DNA of 48,907 nucleotides from positions 1 through 48,907 of the forward strand of contig JACPVZ010000045.1 in the NCBI GenBank assembly GCA_016197305.1, given 5' to 3'. The DNA is from Nitrosomonadales bacterium (GTDB taxonomy: Bacteria; Pseudomonadota; Gammaproteobacteria; Burkholderiales; Gallionellaceae). Below, one piece after another: positions 16,105 to 25,513 of this stretch (position 1 is the stretch's first letter; each line of letters begins with the position of its first letter). The translations under genes were made by a program, and so were the position numbers. Below the pieces are notes generated by a model, which did no database searches, was not told the origin of the DNA, and worked only from the letters and a program-made list of their open reading frames with translations.

Positions 16105-17130
16105 GTGAACTACTCACAAACACTAACTAGACTGATCGAGCGCCATGACCTGCCGTTCGCCGAGATGCGCGAACTGGTGCAGCACATCATGGGCGGGCAA
16201 CTGACGCCGGCACAGATCGCCGCGGTGCTGATCGCGTTGCGCGTCAAGGGCGAAACCGTCAGCGAGATCGCCGCTGCAGCCAGCGTGATGCGCGAGCTGT
16301 CCACCAAGGTCAGCGTCAACCATACCGGGCACCTGCTCGACACCTGCGGCACCGGTGGCGACGGCGCGCAGACGTTCAACATCTCCACCGCCAGCGCCTT
16401 CGTCGCGGCCGCCGCCGGGGCGCATGTCGCCAAGCACGGCGGACGTTCGGTCTCCAGCACCTGCGGCAGCGCCGACGTGCTGGAAAAGCTCGGCGTGAAC
16501 GTGAACCTCACACCCGACCAGGTCGCGCAATGCGTCGACACGCTAGGGGTCGGCTTCATGTTCGCGCCCAACCATCACAGCGCGATGAAACATGCTGCAC
16601 CGGTACGCCGCGAACTCGGCGTGCGCACGCTGTTCAACCTGCTCGGCCCGCTGACCAACCCCGCCGGCGCGCAGAACCAGGTGATCGGCGTGTTCCATCA
16701 ATCGCTGACCGCCAAGCTGGCGCAGGTGCTCGGCGAACTGGGCAGCCGCCATGTGCTGGTGGTGCATGGCGCGGATGGCATGGATGAGATCTCGATCAGC
16801 GAGGGCACCTACATCGCCGAACTGAAAGACGGCAAGGTCAGCGAATACACGGTGCACCCCGACCAGTTCGGTCTGCCCAGCGCCCCTGTCGATCTGCTGC
16901 GCGTCGCCAACGTCGATGAAGCCTGCGAGAAGCTGCTGGGTGTGTTGAACAACGAAGTCGGCGCACCGCGCGACATCGTGCAACTGAATTCCGGCGCCGC
17001 GATCTATGTCGCCGGGCTAACGGCCACACTGAAGGAAGGCATCGCCAAGGCCGACCAAGTCATCGCCAGCGGCGCGGCCAAGACCAAGCTGGACCAGCTG
17101 ATCGCACTGAGCAAGAGCTTCAAGACGTAG
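16105..17130 (+). CDS. trpD: Anthranilate phosphoribosyltransferase
   Basis: TrpD transfers phosphoribose from PRPP to anthranilate. I chose the GTG at 16,105 because AAGGAG precedes it by six bases; the ATG at 16,081 in the track lies inside a repeat. This gives 341 residues, the normal length. Motifs include MGGQLTPAQIAAVLIALRVK, the PRPP loop DTCGTGGDGAQTFNIST, KHGGRSVSSTCGSADVLEKL, FAPNHHSAMKHAAPVRRELG and FNLLGPLTNPA. The expected next gene, trpC, does not follow; a cupin gene does. Confidence 0.96.
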   Translation: MNYSQTLTRLIERHDLPFAEMRELVQHIMGGQLTPAQIAAVLIALRVKGETVSEIAAAASVMRELSTKVSVNHTGHLLDTCGTGGDGAQTFNISTASAFVAAAAGAHVAKHGGRSVSSTCGSADVLEKLGVNVNLTPDQVAQCVDTLGVGFMFAPNHHSAMKHAAPVRRELGVRTLFNLLGPLTNPAGAQNQVIGVFHQSLTAKLAQVLGELGSRHVLVVHGADGMDEISISEGTYIAELKDGKVSEYTVHPDQFGLPSAPVDLLRVANVDEACEKLLGVLNNEVGAPRDIVQLNSGAAIYVAGLTATLKEGIAKADQVIASGAAKTKLDQLIALSKSFKT

Positions 17131-17202
17131 CCGCCCGCCACGCCGAGATAACATAAGAGCCGTCGCTCGTTTCCGCTTCAGAAAAGTCACCAGGCGAATC
17201 AT

Positions 17203-17682
17203 ATGGACGATCAAAACACTCCCGCAGCCGTCGTGGCAACACAGGTTGCACCACGTGCAAAACCCTCGATCTATCCCGAACCGTTCGCCTCACGCATGAA
17301 AGGCCGAGAGAAACGTATCCTCGGGGACATATTCGGCCTTGCAAACTTCGGTGTTAATCTGACGCGCCTTTTGCCCGGTGCTGGTTCGGCATTACGTCAC
17401 GCTCATTCCAGGCAAGATGAGTTCGTCTATATATTGCAGGGCAATCCCGTACTCATTACCGATGCAGGAGAAACTCAACTCTCTCCTGGCATGTGCGCGG
17501 GATTCAAAGCTGGCACGGGCAATAGCCACCAGCTGGTCAACCGAACAACTGAAGAAGTGAGCTACCTTGAGGTGGGTGACCGCAACGCGGGAGATTCCGT
17601 CCAATATCCAGACGATGACCTGCAAGCGCTTCTTGTCGATGGCAAATGGCAATTTGCGCATAAAGACGGCTCACCATATTAA
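17203..17682 (+). CDS. Cupin-domain protein
   Basis: The 159-residue protein contains one cupin barrel. Motif 1 is GSALRHAHSRQDEFVYILQG (two His and one Glu as likely metal ligands) and motif 2 is GMCAGFKAGTGNSHQLVNRT (third His). The N-terminal ~45 residues (IYPEPFASRMKGREKRILGD) precede the barrel. Small cupins of this type bind a metal and often a sugar or small acid, but the substrate cannot be told. It follows trpD on the same strand with a 72-base gap and converges with petC, whose stop is nine bases away. Confidence 0.85.
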   Translation: MDDQNTPAAVVATQVAPRAKPSIYPEPFASRMKGREKRILGDIFGLANFGVNLTRLLPGAGSALRHAHSRQDEFVYILQGNPVLITDAGETQLSPGMCAGFKAGTGNSHQLVNRTTEEVSYLEVGDRNAGDSVQYPDDDLQALLVDGKWQFAHKDGSPY

Positions 17683-17690
17683 AGCCTGCC

Positions 17691-18335
17691 TCACTCCACC
17701 CTGTTCAACCGTGCCCATATCTGCCGCTTGACGGCATAGAGCAGCGTCGTCAGCACCAGCAGATAGGCGATCACGTAATAGCCGAGGCGGATGCGCTCGG
17801 CCTGATGCGGGTCGGCCGCCCATGACAGGAAAGACACGATGTCGCGCGCGCGCCCCTGTATCTCGCCACGCTGCGCGGTGGCACCGGCTATGCCCAGCAC
17901 ATCGGGCATCCGCGTTGCCGGATAGACATGATTGCCCGGCATGCCTTCAGGGGTGACGTAGTAACCCACCAGGTAGGAATACACATAATCCGCACCGCCG
18001 TCTCGCGCCTGCACCATCAGGCTCAGGTCGGGCGGCGCCTTGCCGTAGGCCTGCACAGCATCGTTCTCCGCAATCTGCGCAAGCAGGGGCGCATCCACAG
18101 GCTGATCGCCACGCCAGGCATCCAGCTTCTGCTTGCCTATGCCCAGGCCTGCCAGGTCGCGGTATTTGATGTACTTCATGCTGTGGCAGGAATGGCAATC
18201 GTTCATCATCGCGTCCACGCCGCGTTCTATGGCTACCAGCTCGGTCGACACCTCGATCTTTTCCAGCGCCATGTCAGCCGCCCAGGCCTGCGCACTGAAA
18301 CAGCACAGCACGGCGGCCTGCAGCCATGCTTTCAT
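17691..18335 (-). CDS. petC: Cytochrome c1 subunit of the bc1 complex
   Basis: Cytochrome c1 passes electrons from the Rieske protein to soluble cytochrome c. A signal peptide (MKAWLQAAVLCCFSAQAWAA) is followed by the single haem site CHSCH (Cys47, Cys50, His51). Y-P-A-T-R-M-P supplies the likely Met axial ligand. A C-terminal transmembrane anchor (RIRLGYYVIAYLLVLTTLLY) and a basic tail follow. At 214 residues it is somewhat shorter than many betaproteobacterial c1 proteins, with nothing essential missing. The start overlaps the cytochrome b stop by four bases, the last link in the operon. Confidence 0.95.
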   Translation of the reverse strand: MKAWLQAAVLCCFSAQAWAADMALEKIEVSTELVAIERGVDAMMNDCHSCHSMKYIKYRDLAGLGIGKQKLDAWRGDQPVDAPLLAQIAENDAVQAYGKAPPDLSLMVQARDGGADYVYSYLVGYYVTPEGMPGNHVYPATRMPDVLGIAGATAQRGEIQGRARDIVSFLSWAADPHQAERIRLGYYVIAYLLVLTTLLYAVKRQIWARLNRVE

Positions 18336-19615
18336 GCCCTATCCTCCTTGCGGCGGCGATGCCTGAGTTTGCGCTTCTCGATCGCGATCGCCTCGCTCTC
18401 GATCAGCGCGGCGATCTCGGCAGGCAGGCCGCGCCGCATCAGCCAGCCTTCTTCAGCCTTGGAGATGAATGGCACGAGAAAGAACGAGCCGAAGTAGCAC
18501 AGCGTCGCCCACTGCCCGACCAGCAAGGTCGAACTGGTCGGCGGCACATAACCGACATATCCCAGCACCAGCATGTCGGTTATGAACAGGTAGAACTGCG
18601 CCCGGTAGACCGGACGGAAATGCGCGCCGCCGGGAATGCGCGAACGATCCAGGAACGGCATGAAGGCGAACATCATCACCGACAGACCCATCGCCACCAC
18701 ACCGCCGACCATGCTGGGCACCGAGCGCAGGATCGCGTAGAACGGCAGGAAGTACCATTCCGGGACGATATGGCCAGGCGTCTGCATCGGGTCGGCAGGA
18801 ATGTTGTTCGCCGGTTCGATCAGGCTGTCGGGCATGAAGAATACGAACACGCTGTACACGATCAGGAACAGCCCCAGCCCGTACAGGTCCTTGATCGTGA
18901 AATAGGGATGGAACGGGATGTTGTCCTTGTGCGCCAGATCGATGCCGCTGGGATTGCTGCTCTTCACGGTATGCAGCGCCACCAGGTGCACCACCACCGC
19001 GCCGATGATGATGAACGGGAACAGGTAATGCAGCGCGAAGAAGCGCGTCAGCGTGGCATCGCCGACGGCATAATCGCCGCGCAGCCAAACCACCACCTGG
19101 TCACCGATGAAAGGCGTGGCGCGGAACAGGTTGGTGATCACCGTCGCGCCCCAGAAAGACATCTGCCCCCAGGGCAGCAGATACCCCATGAACGCGGTCG
19201 CCATCAACAGCAGCAACAGCGCCTGCCCGGTCCACCACAACAGTTCACGCGGCGCGCGGTAGGAGCCGTAATACAGCGTGCGCGCCATGTGCACGAAGAT
19301 CACGAAGAAGAACGCCGACGCGCCGGTCGCATGCATGTAACGCAGCAGCCAGCCGTAATTCACATCGCGCATGATGTGCTGCACCGCATCGAACGAGTGC
19401 GCAACATCGGCCTTGTAATGCATCGCCAGGAAGATCCCGGTGGCGACCTGCAGCATCAGCACGAACCCGGCGAGGAAGCCGAAGTTCCACCAGTAGCTGA
19501 GGTTGCGCGGGGTGGGATAACCGGTCAGCTCATGCTTGACGAAGCTGGTCAGCGGAAAACGCTGGTCTATCCATTTGATCACACTTTCCGGCCATTTAAT
19601 GACGCGCCCCGGCAT
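18332..19615 (-). CDS. petB: Cytochrome b subunit of the bc1 complex
   Basis: The 427-residue membrane protein carries haems bL and bH and the two quinone sites. It begins with an amphipathic stretch and the TGYPTPRNLSYWWNFGFLAG motif. The haem-ligand histidines appear in GIFLAMHYKADVAHSFDAVQ, LRYMHATGASAFFFVIFVHM and the fourth helix. The Qo-site motif is present as PEWYFLPFYAILRSVP, as is LPWGQMSFWGATVITN. Eight transmembrane helices are expected. It lies between Rieske (two-base gap) and cytochrome c1 (four-base overlap). Confidence 0.97.
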   Translation of the reverse strand: MPGRVIKWPESVIKWIDQRFPLTSFVKHELTGYPTPRNLSYWWNFGFLAGFVLMLQVATGIFLAMHYKADVAHSFDAVQHIMRDVNYGWLLRYMHATGASAFFFVIFVHMARTLYYGSYRAPRELLWWTGQALLLLLMATAFMGYLLPWGQMSFWGATVITNLFRATPFIGDQVVVWLRGDYAVGDATLTRFFALHYLFPFIIIGAVVVHLVALHTVKSSNPSGIDLAHKDNIPFHPYFTIKDLYGLGLFLIVYSVFVFFMPDSLIEPANNIPADPMQTPGHIVPEWYFLPFYAILRSVPSMVGGVVAMGLSVMMFAFMPFLDRSRIPGGAHFRPVYRAQFYLFITDMLVLGYVGYVPPTSSTLLVGQWATLCYFGSFFLVPFISKAEEGWLMRRGLPAEIAALIESEAIAIEKRKLRHRRRKEDRA

Positions 19616-19617
19616 GG

Positions 19618-20130
19618 TCAGCCCGCCTTGCCGATGACGATCTTGTCGGCCGCCACAAAGCGATATGGCGGCACCTCCAGGTTTTTAGGCGCCGGGCCGC
19701 GCGTCACCCGGCCGCTGTCGTCATACTCGCTGCCGTGGCAGTGGCATACCCAGCCCGCCCCTTCCTTGTTCGGCACGCACCCCATGTGCGTACACACGCC
19801 GATCACGACCAGCCACTCCGGATTCTGCACCCGCTTACTGTCCGGTTCGGGATCGAGTCCGCCGCCGGATGCGCTCGCCGCGCTGATCTGTTCGGGCGTG
19901 CGGTGCAGGATGAACACCGGCTTGCCCTGCCAGGCGACGGTACGCATCGCGCCCGGCGTGATGTCGTTCAGACTCACCTCGGTCTCGGCCTTCGCCGCCA
20001 CATCCGAACTCGGATTCATGCTCGCGACGAACGGCACACAGGTCGCCGCGACACCCGCGCCGCCGACGACCGAAGTCAGCCTGATCAGGAAGCGGCGGCG
20101 CTCGCTGTCGTCCAATGCCTGTTCTGCCAT
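19618..20130 (-). CDS. petA: Rieske iron-sulfur subunit of the bc1 complex
   Basis: The Rieske protein takes electrons from ubiquinol at the Qo site. The 170 residues start with a Tat-type signal/anchor (ERRRFLIRLTSVVGGAGVAA). The two cluster-binding boxes are CTHMGCVPNK and CHCHGSEYDDSGRVTRGPAP, with the disulfide cysteines and ligand histidines present. It is followed by petB on the same strand and preceded by a small cytochrome c gene 46 bases upstream. Confidence 0.97.
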   Translation of the reverse strand: MAEQALDDSERRRFLIRLTSVVGGAGVAATCVPFVASMNPSSDVAAKAETEVSLNDITPGAMRTVAWQGKPVFILHRTPEQISAASASGGGLDPEPDSKRVQNPEWLVVIGVCTHMGCVPNKEGAGWVCHCHGSEYDDSGRVTRGPAPKNLEVPPYRFVAADKIVIGKAG

Positions 20131-20176
20131 CGCTGCCTCCCCCCGGGGATTTATTTACTTTCTACGCCACCGCGAC

Positions 20177-20563
20177 TCAGTTGTCCTGCGCGCCCTGATC
20201 TACCCATCTTTTCAGCACCGCAATGTGTTGCTTAGACAGCCCGCCATTCATGCCATACGGCATTTTGATCGAAGGATGCACACGGCCTTCCACCACCTGG
20301 ATCAGGATGCTGGTGAAGCTATCTCCCGGCTTGATGACCGCACCGAACCGCGTGCCTTTCATCAGGCTCTGGTAGGTGCGCATATCCAGCCCGCTCTTTT
20401 GATAGCCCTTGCCGCCAGGCTCGTGGCAGTTCAGGCAATAATCGTGGAGGATGGGACTGACGTCACGCTTGTAACTCGCCTGCGTCATAGTCGCGGCCGT
20501 AGCCGTACAGAGCAGCGGCAGCGCCGCGCACAACGTGGCGCATTGCAATATCCCGTTCTTCAC
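20177..20563 (-). CDS. Periplasmic monohaem cytochrome c (PSCyt1-like) upstream of petABC
   Basis: The protein has a signal peptide and one haem site CLNCH inside SPILHDYCLNCHEPGGKGYQ. It then has a segment resembling the planctomycete-type cytochrome C domain (SGLDMRTYQSLMKGTRFGAV, VVEGRVHPSIKMPYGMNGGL). A Met in MPYGM could be the sixth ligand. I prefer the GTG at 20,563 (129 residues) because GGAGGG lies five bases before it; the track ATG at 20,575 leaves no such site. Its position suggests it accepts electrons from, or modulates, the bc1 complex, but this is inferred from position only. Confidence 0.82.
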   Translation of the reverse strand: MKNGILQCATLCAALPLLCTATAATMTQASYKRDVSPILHDYCLNCHEPGGKGYQKSGLDMRTYQSLMKGTRFGAVIKPGDSFTSILIQVVEGRVHPSIKMPYGMNGGLSKQHIAVLKRWVDQGAQDN

Positions 20564-20718
20564 ATGGCCCTCCACAAAAACCGGATCAGGAATGAAGCAT
20601 CCGCACGCCAGCGGTTGCCGCCCATGCGGGGCGGCTATATCGGCGCGGAAACCACGATACCAGATTTATGTACTGTGAAGACAATATCCACAACAGCGTC
20701 AGGCCGGAGCTCGCCCGT

Positions 20719-21174
20719 TCAGAAGTCGAGCGCCTTGCGCCAGATGAACCAGATAGAGTGGAAGCGCGGCTTGATCTCGATACGCTCCCCTTTGGATTCA
20801 AAGCGCAACAGCGGCGACAATCCGGCACTGCCGCCGGCGGGAGCCAGTTCCCAGTGCGATTTTTCTTCCCAGGCAACATCCTTTTTAGATTCGGCAACCA
20901 GATAGATTTGTGCAGTTCCGCTGAATTCCGGACCTGCACGCCCGATATCCTTTGCGCGCTCCAGCACGACAGTCGCATTGATCTGATAAGGAAGCAACTG
21001 ATCCACATCGGAACGCTCGACCTGGATTGCCAATATGTCCAGATCGTGTGCGGAGGCATCCTCTTCCGACCGTGCCGCATGCGCCGCGACCAGCAAGCCC
21101 AAGAATGCCATGAAGAACCGAATGTGCATCCAGCCAGACTGGAAAAAACATAAACCAGAAATGAGGTGAAACAT
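20719..21174 (-). CDS. Exported hypothetical protein
   Basis: I do not recognise this 151-residue protein. The ATG at 21,174 has an excellent AAGGAGG six bases upstream, so this frame is more likely real than the overlapping 201-residue one. A hydrophobic N-terminus (MHIRFFMAFLGLLVAAHAAR) suggests a signal peptide with cleavage near residue 35. The mature part looks like a beta-rich domain (YQINATVVLERAKDIGRAGP, GTAQIYLVAESKKD). It lies upstream of the cytochrome c-petABC genes on the same strand with a ~155-base gap, so co-transcription is uncertain. Confidence 0.6.
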   Translation of the reverse strand: MFHLISGLCFFQSGWMHIRFFMAFLGLLVAAHAARSEEDASAHDLDILAIQVERSDVDQLLPYQINATVVLERAKDIGRAGPEFSGTAQIYLVAESKKDVAWEEKSHWELAPAGGSAGLSPLLRFESKGERIEIKPRFHSIWFIWRKALDF

Positions 21175-21709
21175 AGCGCCCTCCTTATCACCGTCCCGCC
21201 GCCATAGTCGCCCTTAGGCCGGGGATTTTGCGCCCTTACCTTTCGATAAGTTTGCCCAGTGATCGCAGGCTATTGAATCGCTCCCCGATGGTCAATTCAC
21301 GTCAGGACGGATGGTTAGGTCTTTGGACAACTGGAAGATTGGCAGGATGAACGGTCGAATTCCCGGATGAACGGCAAACGGATAATTTCCAGAAATCCCC
21401 CCCATGCACAACATTCCGTTTGCTGATGAAGCCGGTGCTTCGCCGAAAAAATGTTCGCGACGTTTTTTCCCGAACGCGCGCCGGCTGAAATCAGGCCAAC
21501 CTGTTGATCCCGCTTCCATCCTGCGCATCCAGAACAACCGCTGCACACCAAACTTCAAGGACGATCCCATCATGCCGAGTCGAATATTTTGTATTGTTGA
21601 ACCTAATCTTGATAAGATTGCCTACGTCACTCATGAGTGTGCCAAGGCAGCCGCACCATTCTGTGCGGGCAGGATGCCCTGTCTCTAAACCCACCCGAGG
21701 AAACAGAAG
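21175..21709. other. Gene-poor gap upstream of the GGDEF-EAL gene
   Basis: No convincing gene is visible in about 535 bases. The ORFs at 21,292-21,573, 21,404-21,688 and 21,504-21,845 lack ribosome binding sites and recognisable content. A perfect 12-bp palindrome CACTCATGAGTG lies near 21,630 in an AT-richer stretch (ATATTTTGTATTGTTGAACC), which may hold the promoter or operator of the downstream gene. I looked for a c-di-GMP riboswitch core and saw none. Confidence 0.4.
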
Positions 21710-21826
21710 ATGCCGTCAGGCTGCAGTCAACGCTTGGATACAACTGCGCGCACCTTGCGCGATACCCCGCCTAAGCGCCGGCTGTGCGATGCATTTTCCG
21801 CCTCAAGGCTTGCGACCGGACAATGA
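21710..21826 (+). CDS. Possible small upstream ORF overlapping the GGDEF-EAL start
   Basis: An ATG at 21,710 preceded by GAGGAAACAGAAG opens a 38-codon ORF. Its TGA overlaps the ATG at 21,823 (ATGA) of the large gene. The encoded peptide ([20 protein letters not shown]..) has no recognisable domain. The layout suggests translational coupling, and it would explain why the large gene lacks its own ribosome binding site. It may also be chance. Confidence 0.35.
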   Translation: MPSGCSQRLDTTARTLRDTPPKRRLCDAFSASRLATGQ

Positions 21827-24588
21827 TAGACACCACGAGACATGACACCCTGCAGAAACAAATCAAGCTGACCATTGCATGGCTGGCTGGAAGCGCCGTG
21901 CTGATCATTGCCCTGCTGGTCTGGCGAACCACGAAGGAAACCGAGCATCATCACATCCTGTATGACTATCACCTGATGTCGGTCACCCATGCCGAAGCGA
22001 TCCACACGGCCTATGCCGCGATCACCCCGCCCAGCGGCATGCACGAAACGGATGCCTCGACGATCACCGACCGGCATGCCTTCGTCGACAACGTGCTGCT
22101 CCAGTACCAGAAAATTCTCGACCACAGCTCGGCACTGTTCGCGCTCGACAGCCAATACGCCGATCCCGCAATGACCAGTGCCACGCAGAGCCTGCGCGAC
22201 GAAATCTCCGCGTTGCAGCACCTCGCCGAAAACCATGGCGACAATCACTATGACTTTGCCCTCGCGCTGTCCCGCGGCACACCGAGGCTCGGCATGATCA
22301 GCGACCAGCTGTCCCGCCTGCATCGCGATGAATTTTTAAGCGAGCTGGCCGAACATGACCGGCAAATCCTTTTCCAGTGGGCAGCCCTGTCCGCCCTGGC
22401 GCTGAGCCTGCTCACCGGCACGATAATGCTGCTGCGCCGCAACTTTTCAGCCATCGACGCGGCGCGGAGCCATGAGCGCCAGGCAATGCACGCGATGCAG
22501 CGTTCCGAACAAAAATTTCGCGCGCTGTTCAACTCGACCAGCGATGCGGTCATCCTGATGACAGGGAAACAAGTCATAGACTGCAACAAATCGACGCTGA
22601 CATTGTTCGGCTGCTCCTCTAGCGAGGAGTTCTATGCAAAATTCCCTGCCGAGCTATCCGCCCCCGAACAACCGTTCGGCCCGGGATTCATCCCGTTGGC
22701 CGACTGGCAGAACAACGTGCTCAAGCACAACAACGGCGGCTATTTCGAGTGGCTGCACAAACGTGCCGACACCGGAGCGACCTTCTATGCCGAGGTACTG
22801 ATCGACAGCATGGTGATAGACGGCCAGGCCGTGCTGCAGGCGACGATACGCGACATCACGCGGCGCAAACAGACCGAACAGGCATTGCAGGAAAGCGAAT
22901 CCCGTTTCCGCGCCATTATCGAAGCCACACCGGTACCGCTGGCGCTGAACGACGGGCAGGGCAACATCACGTTCCTGAACCAGGCCTTTACCGAAACGCT
23001 GGGCTACACCCTGGACGACATCCCGACGCTGGCCGAGTGGTGGCCGCGCGCCTATCCCGATCCACAGTACCGGCAGCGTGTCATGGATAGCTGGCAGCAC
23101 AATCTCGCCGAAGCACAGCGTGCCGGCACCCCGTTCTCCCCGCTGGAACTCGAGATCACCCGCGAGGACGGACGCAGAGGCACGTTCCTGGTCGGTGCAG
23201 CGGACTTGCAAGGCAGCTTCTCCGGAATCCACCTCGTCACGTTGTACGACATCACCTCGCTCAAGGTCGCGGAACAGGAGATCAGGACGCTGGCCTTCTA
23301 TGACCCGCTGACGCATCTGCCCAACCGCCGGCTGCTGCTGGACCGCCTTAACCATGCGCTGCTGTCCAGCACGCGCAGCGGACGCAGCGGGGCGCTGCTG
23401 TTCATCGATCTCGACCACTTCAAGGATCTCAACGATACGCTAGGCCACGACATCGGCGACTTGCTGCTGCAGCAAGTCGCGCAACGCCTAGCCTCCTGCG
23501 TGCGAGAAGACGATACCGTGGCGCGCCTGGGCGGCGACGAATTCGTGGTGATGCTGGAAAATCTCAGCGAATACCCCATTGAGGCCGCCACGCAAACCGA
23601 GGTGATCGGCGACAAGATTCTCGCCAGCCTGAATCAGCCTTTCCAGCTCGCACAATACGAATTCCTCAACTCCAGCAGCATAGGCGCGACGCTGTTCCAT
23701 GGCCAGCAGCAGACAGTCGAGGAGCTGCTCAAGCAGGCCGACATCGCGATGTATCAATCCAAGGCCGCGGGACGCAATACGCTGCGCTTCTTCGACCCGC
23801 AGATGCAGGCCTCCATCTCGGAGCGCGTCGCACTGGAAGGGGATTTGCGCCAGGCGCTGGCGGGCAATCAGTTCCAGCTCTATTACCAGCTGCAGATCGA
23901 CCATGCCGGGCACGCCGTCGGTGCCGAAGCGCTGATCCGCTGGCTGCACCCGCAACGCGGCATGGTGTCTCCGGGCGTCTTCATCCCGCTGGCCGAGGAA
24001 ACCGGCCTGATCCTGCCGATAGGCGCCTGGGTGATGCAAACGGCCTGCGCCCAGATCAAGCAATGGGAACTCAATCCGCTCACCCGCGATTTGCAACTGG
24101 CCGTCAATATCAGCGCACGGCAGTTCCACCAGCCAGATTTCGTAGCCCAGGTCGATGACACCCTGAACAACAGCGCGATCAAACCCGACCGCCTGAAGCT
24201 GGAGATGACCGAAAGCCTGGTGCTCTCCGACATCGACGATACCATCGCCAAGATGCAGGAGTTGCGCAAGCGCGGCGTGTGTTTTTCGATGGATGACTTC
24301 GGGACCGGCCATTCTTCATTGTCCAGCCTGAGAAAACTGCCGCTCGACCAGCTCAAGATCGACCAGAGTTTCGTGCGCGACATCACCACCGATCCGGACG
24401 ATGCGGTGATCGTGCAGACCATCATTGCGATGGCGCAGAATCTGGGCATGGAAGTGATCGCCGAGGGTGTGGAGACCGAGCCGCAACGCGCGTTCCTGCA
24501 ACAGCATGGCTGCGACACCTATCAGGGTTACCTGTTCAGCAAGCCTCTGCCGCTGGCGCAGTTCGAAGAACTGCTGACGCGGCTTTAA
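21823..24588 (+). CDS. PAS-PAS-GGDEF-EAL membrane protein (c-di-GMP turnover)
   Basis: The 921-residue protein (ATG at 21,823) has two transmembrane helices, about residues 18-35 and 188-208, enclosing a periplasmic sensor region. A short linker leads to two PAS domains (about 235-350 and 360-480). A GGDEF domain follows with an intact GGDEF at 570-574 and the I-site-region sequence [16 protein letters not shown]. The EAL domain has EAL at 702-704, [38 protein letters not shown] and LKIDQSFV, and ends in GYLFSKPLP. Both catalytic domains look capable of activity, so it could make and break c-di-GMP. Net direction cannot be told. The track start at 21,784 would add 13 residues. Its 3' end overlaps the convergent SDR gene by four bases. 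Confidence 0.93.
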   Translation: MIDTTRHDTLQKQIKLTIAWLAGSAVLIIALLVWRTTKETEHHHILYDYHLMSVTHAEAIHTAYAAITPPSGMHETDASTITDRHAFVDNVLLQYQKILDHSSALFALDSQYADPAMTSATQSLRDEISALQHLAENHGDNHYDFALALSRGTPRLGMISDQLSRLHRDEFLSELAEHDRQILFQWAALSALALSLLTGTIMLLRRNFSAIDAARSHERQAMHAMQRSEQKFRALFNSTSDAVILMTGKQVIDCNKSTLTLFGCSSSEEFYAKFPAELSAPEQPFGPGFIPLADWQNNVLKHNNGGYFEWLHKRADTGATFYAEVLIDSMVIDGQAVLQATIRDITRRKQTEQALQESESRFRAIIEATPVPLALNDGQGNITFLNQAFTETLGYTLDDIPTLAEWWPRAYPDPQYRQRVMDSWQHNLAEAQRAGTPFSPLELEITREDGRRGTFLVGAADLQGSFSGIHLVTLYDITSLKVAEQEIRTLAFYDPLTHLPNRRLLLDRLNHALLSSTRSGRSGALLFIDLDHFKDLNDTLGHDIGDLLLQQVAQRLASCVREDDTVARLGGDEFVVMLENLSEYPIEAATQTEVIGDKILASLNQPFQLAQYEFLNSSSIGATLFHGQQQTVEELLKQADIAMYQSKAAGRNTLRFFDPQMQASISERVALEGDLRQALAGNQFQLYYQLQIDHAGHAVGAEALIRWLHPQRGMVSPGVFIPLAEETGLILPIGAWVMQTACAQIKQWELNPLTRDLQLAVNISARQFHQPDFVAQVDDTLNNSAIKPDRLKLEMTESLVLSDIDDTIAKMQELRKRGVCFSMDDFGTGHSSLSSLRKLPLDQLKIDQSFVRDITTDPDDAVIVQTIIAMAQNLGMEVIAEGVETEPQRAFLQQHGCDTYQGYLFSKPLPLAQFEELLTRL

Positions 24589-25454
24589 TCGGGCCGCATC
24601 CCGGCCAGCATGTCCGGAACGGTGGGGTAGCGCAGCCGCACCTTCAGTTCCAGCCTCATCCGCCGGTTGGTCAGGCGTCGCGATTCATTCATGAACGACA
24701 GCAACATTTCCGGCAACACCCGCTGCGCCTCGCTCCGGCTGATGCGCGGTACGCGCGGCAGACCGAACGTATCCGCCACACGGTCGAAATACTCGCCCAT
24801 TTTCAGCCGGCTGTCGTCGCTGCTGTGATAAACGCGGCACGCAGCCCCCTTGCGCAGCGCAGCCACGCACACGCGCGCCAGATCGTCGGCATGGATATGG
24901 TTGGTGTAACTGTCTTCGCTGTCCACGATGGCCGGTGTGCCTTGCCGGATGCGGCTCAGCGGCAGACGGTCCGCGGCATAGATGCCGGGCACGCGCAGGA
25001 TGCTGGCGTTCGCCCCGTTGCGCCTGGCCCAGCGCCGCACCTGCCGTTCCGCATCGACCCTGCGCAGTGAACGGGGTGAGGTGGCGCGGAGCGGATGTGA
25101 CTCGCTGACCCAGGCGCCCGCGCAATCGCCGTACACACCGCTGGTGCTGATGTACACCACGCGTTGCGGCGGCTTGCTTCGTGACAACGCGCCGAGCAGG
25201 TTGCGGGTGCGCGTATCGGACGCGCCGGTGTTCGGCGGCGGCGCAAGATGCAACACCTGTTCGGCCAGCCCGGCGATGCGCGCAAGACTGCGCCTGTCGT
25301 CCAGATCGGCGATCACCGGTGTCGCGCCCAGTGCGCGCAGCCTGGCACAGTAGTCCGGATTGCGCACCACCGCGTAAATCCGGTAATGCGGGGCCAGCAA
25401 CGGAATGGCGCGCAACGCCACATCGCCACAACCCACTATCAGCAAACGTCTCAT
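24585..25454 (-). CDS. Atypical SDR / NAD(P)-dependent epimerase-like protein
   Basis: The 289-residue protein has an extended-SDR Rossmann fold. The nucleotide loop is [17 protein letters not shown], with the third Gly replaced by Ala. [11 protein letters not shown] and [20 protein letters not shown] follow. The serine/threonine position is kept, but the usual YxxxK catalytic pair is not visible in the following helix ([15 protein letters not shown]). It therefore belongs with atypical SDRs such as the YeeZ-like group and may not be a standard epimerase. A downstream segment [20 protein letters not shown] is family-like. It converges with the GGDEF-EAL gene and is divergent from the flavin reductase gene, 59 bases away. 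Confidence 0.8.
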   Translation of the reverse strand: MRRLLIVGCGDVALRAIPLLAPHYRIYAVVRNPDYCARLRALGATPVIADLDDRRSLARIAGLAEQVLHLAPPPNTGASDTRTRNLLGALSRSKPPQRVVYISTSGVYGDCAGAWVSESHPLRATSPRSLRRVDAERQVRRWARRNGANASILRVPGIYAADRLPLSRIRQGTPAIVDSEDSYTNHIHADDLARVCVAALRKGAACRVYHSSDDSRLKMGEYFDRVADTFGLPRVPRISRSEAQRVLPEMLLSFMNESRRLTNRRMRLELKVRLRYPTVPDMLAGMRPD

Positions 25455-25513
25455 GTTAGGGAACCGGCCAGTTATACGGTAAAATTCGCGTCTACAGCAA
25501 TCAGAAATCCATC

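Noticed and set aside
18326-20905. 859-aa plus-strand ORF opposite the bc1 genes
   Set aside because: It reads through the complements of petC, petB, petA and the cytochrome c gene, all with clear catalytic motifs. The translation is low-complexity Arg/His/Gln sequence.
20586-21191. 201-aa ORF overlapping the 151-aa exported protein
   Set aside because: It shares the region, but the AAGGAGG site fits the 151-aa frame, which also has a signal peptide. The 201-aa frame reads as random Arg/Ser/Cys sequence.
21292-21573. 93-aa minus-strand ORF in the gap before the GGDEF-EAL gene
   Set aside because: No ribosome binding site, no domain and no neighbour context.
21580-21830. c-di-GMP riboswitch upstream of the GGDEF-EAL gene
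   Set aside because: I looked for the GEMM-I core (GGGCAAACC.. and GACGCAAAGCC) and did not find it.
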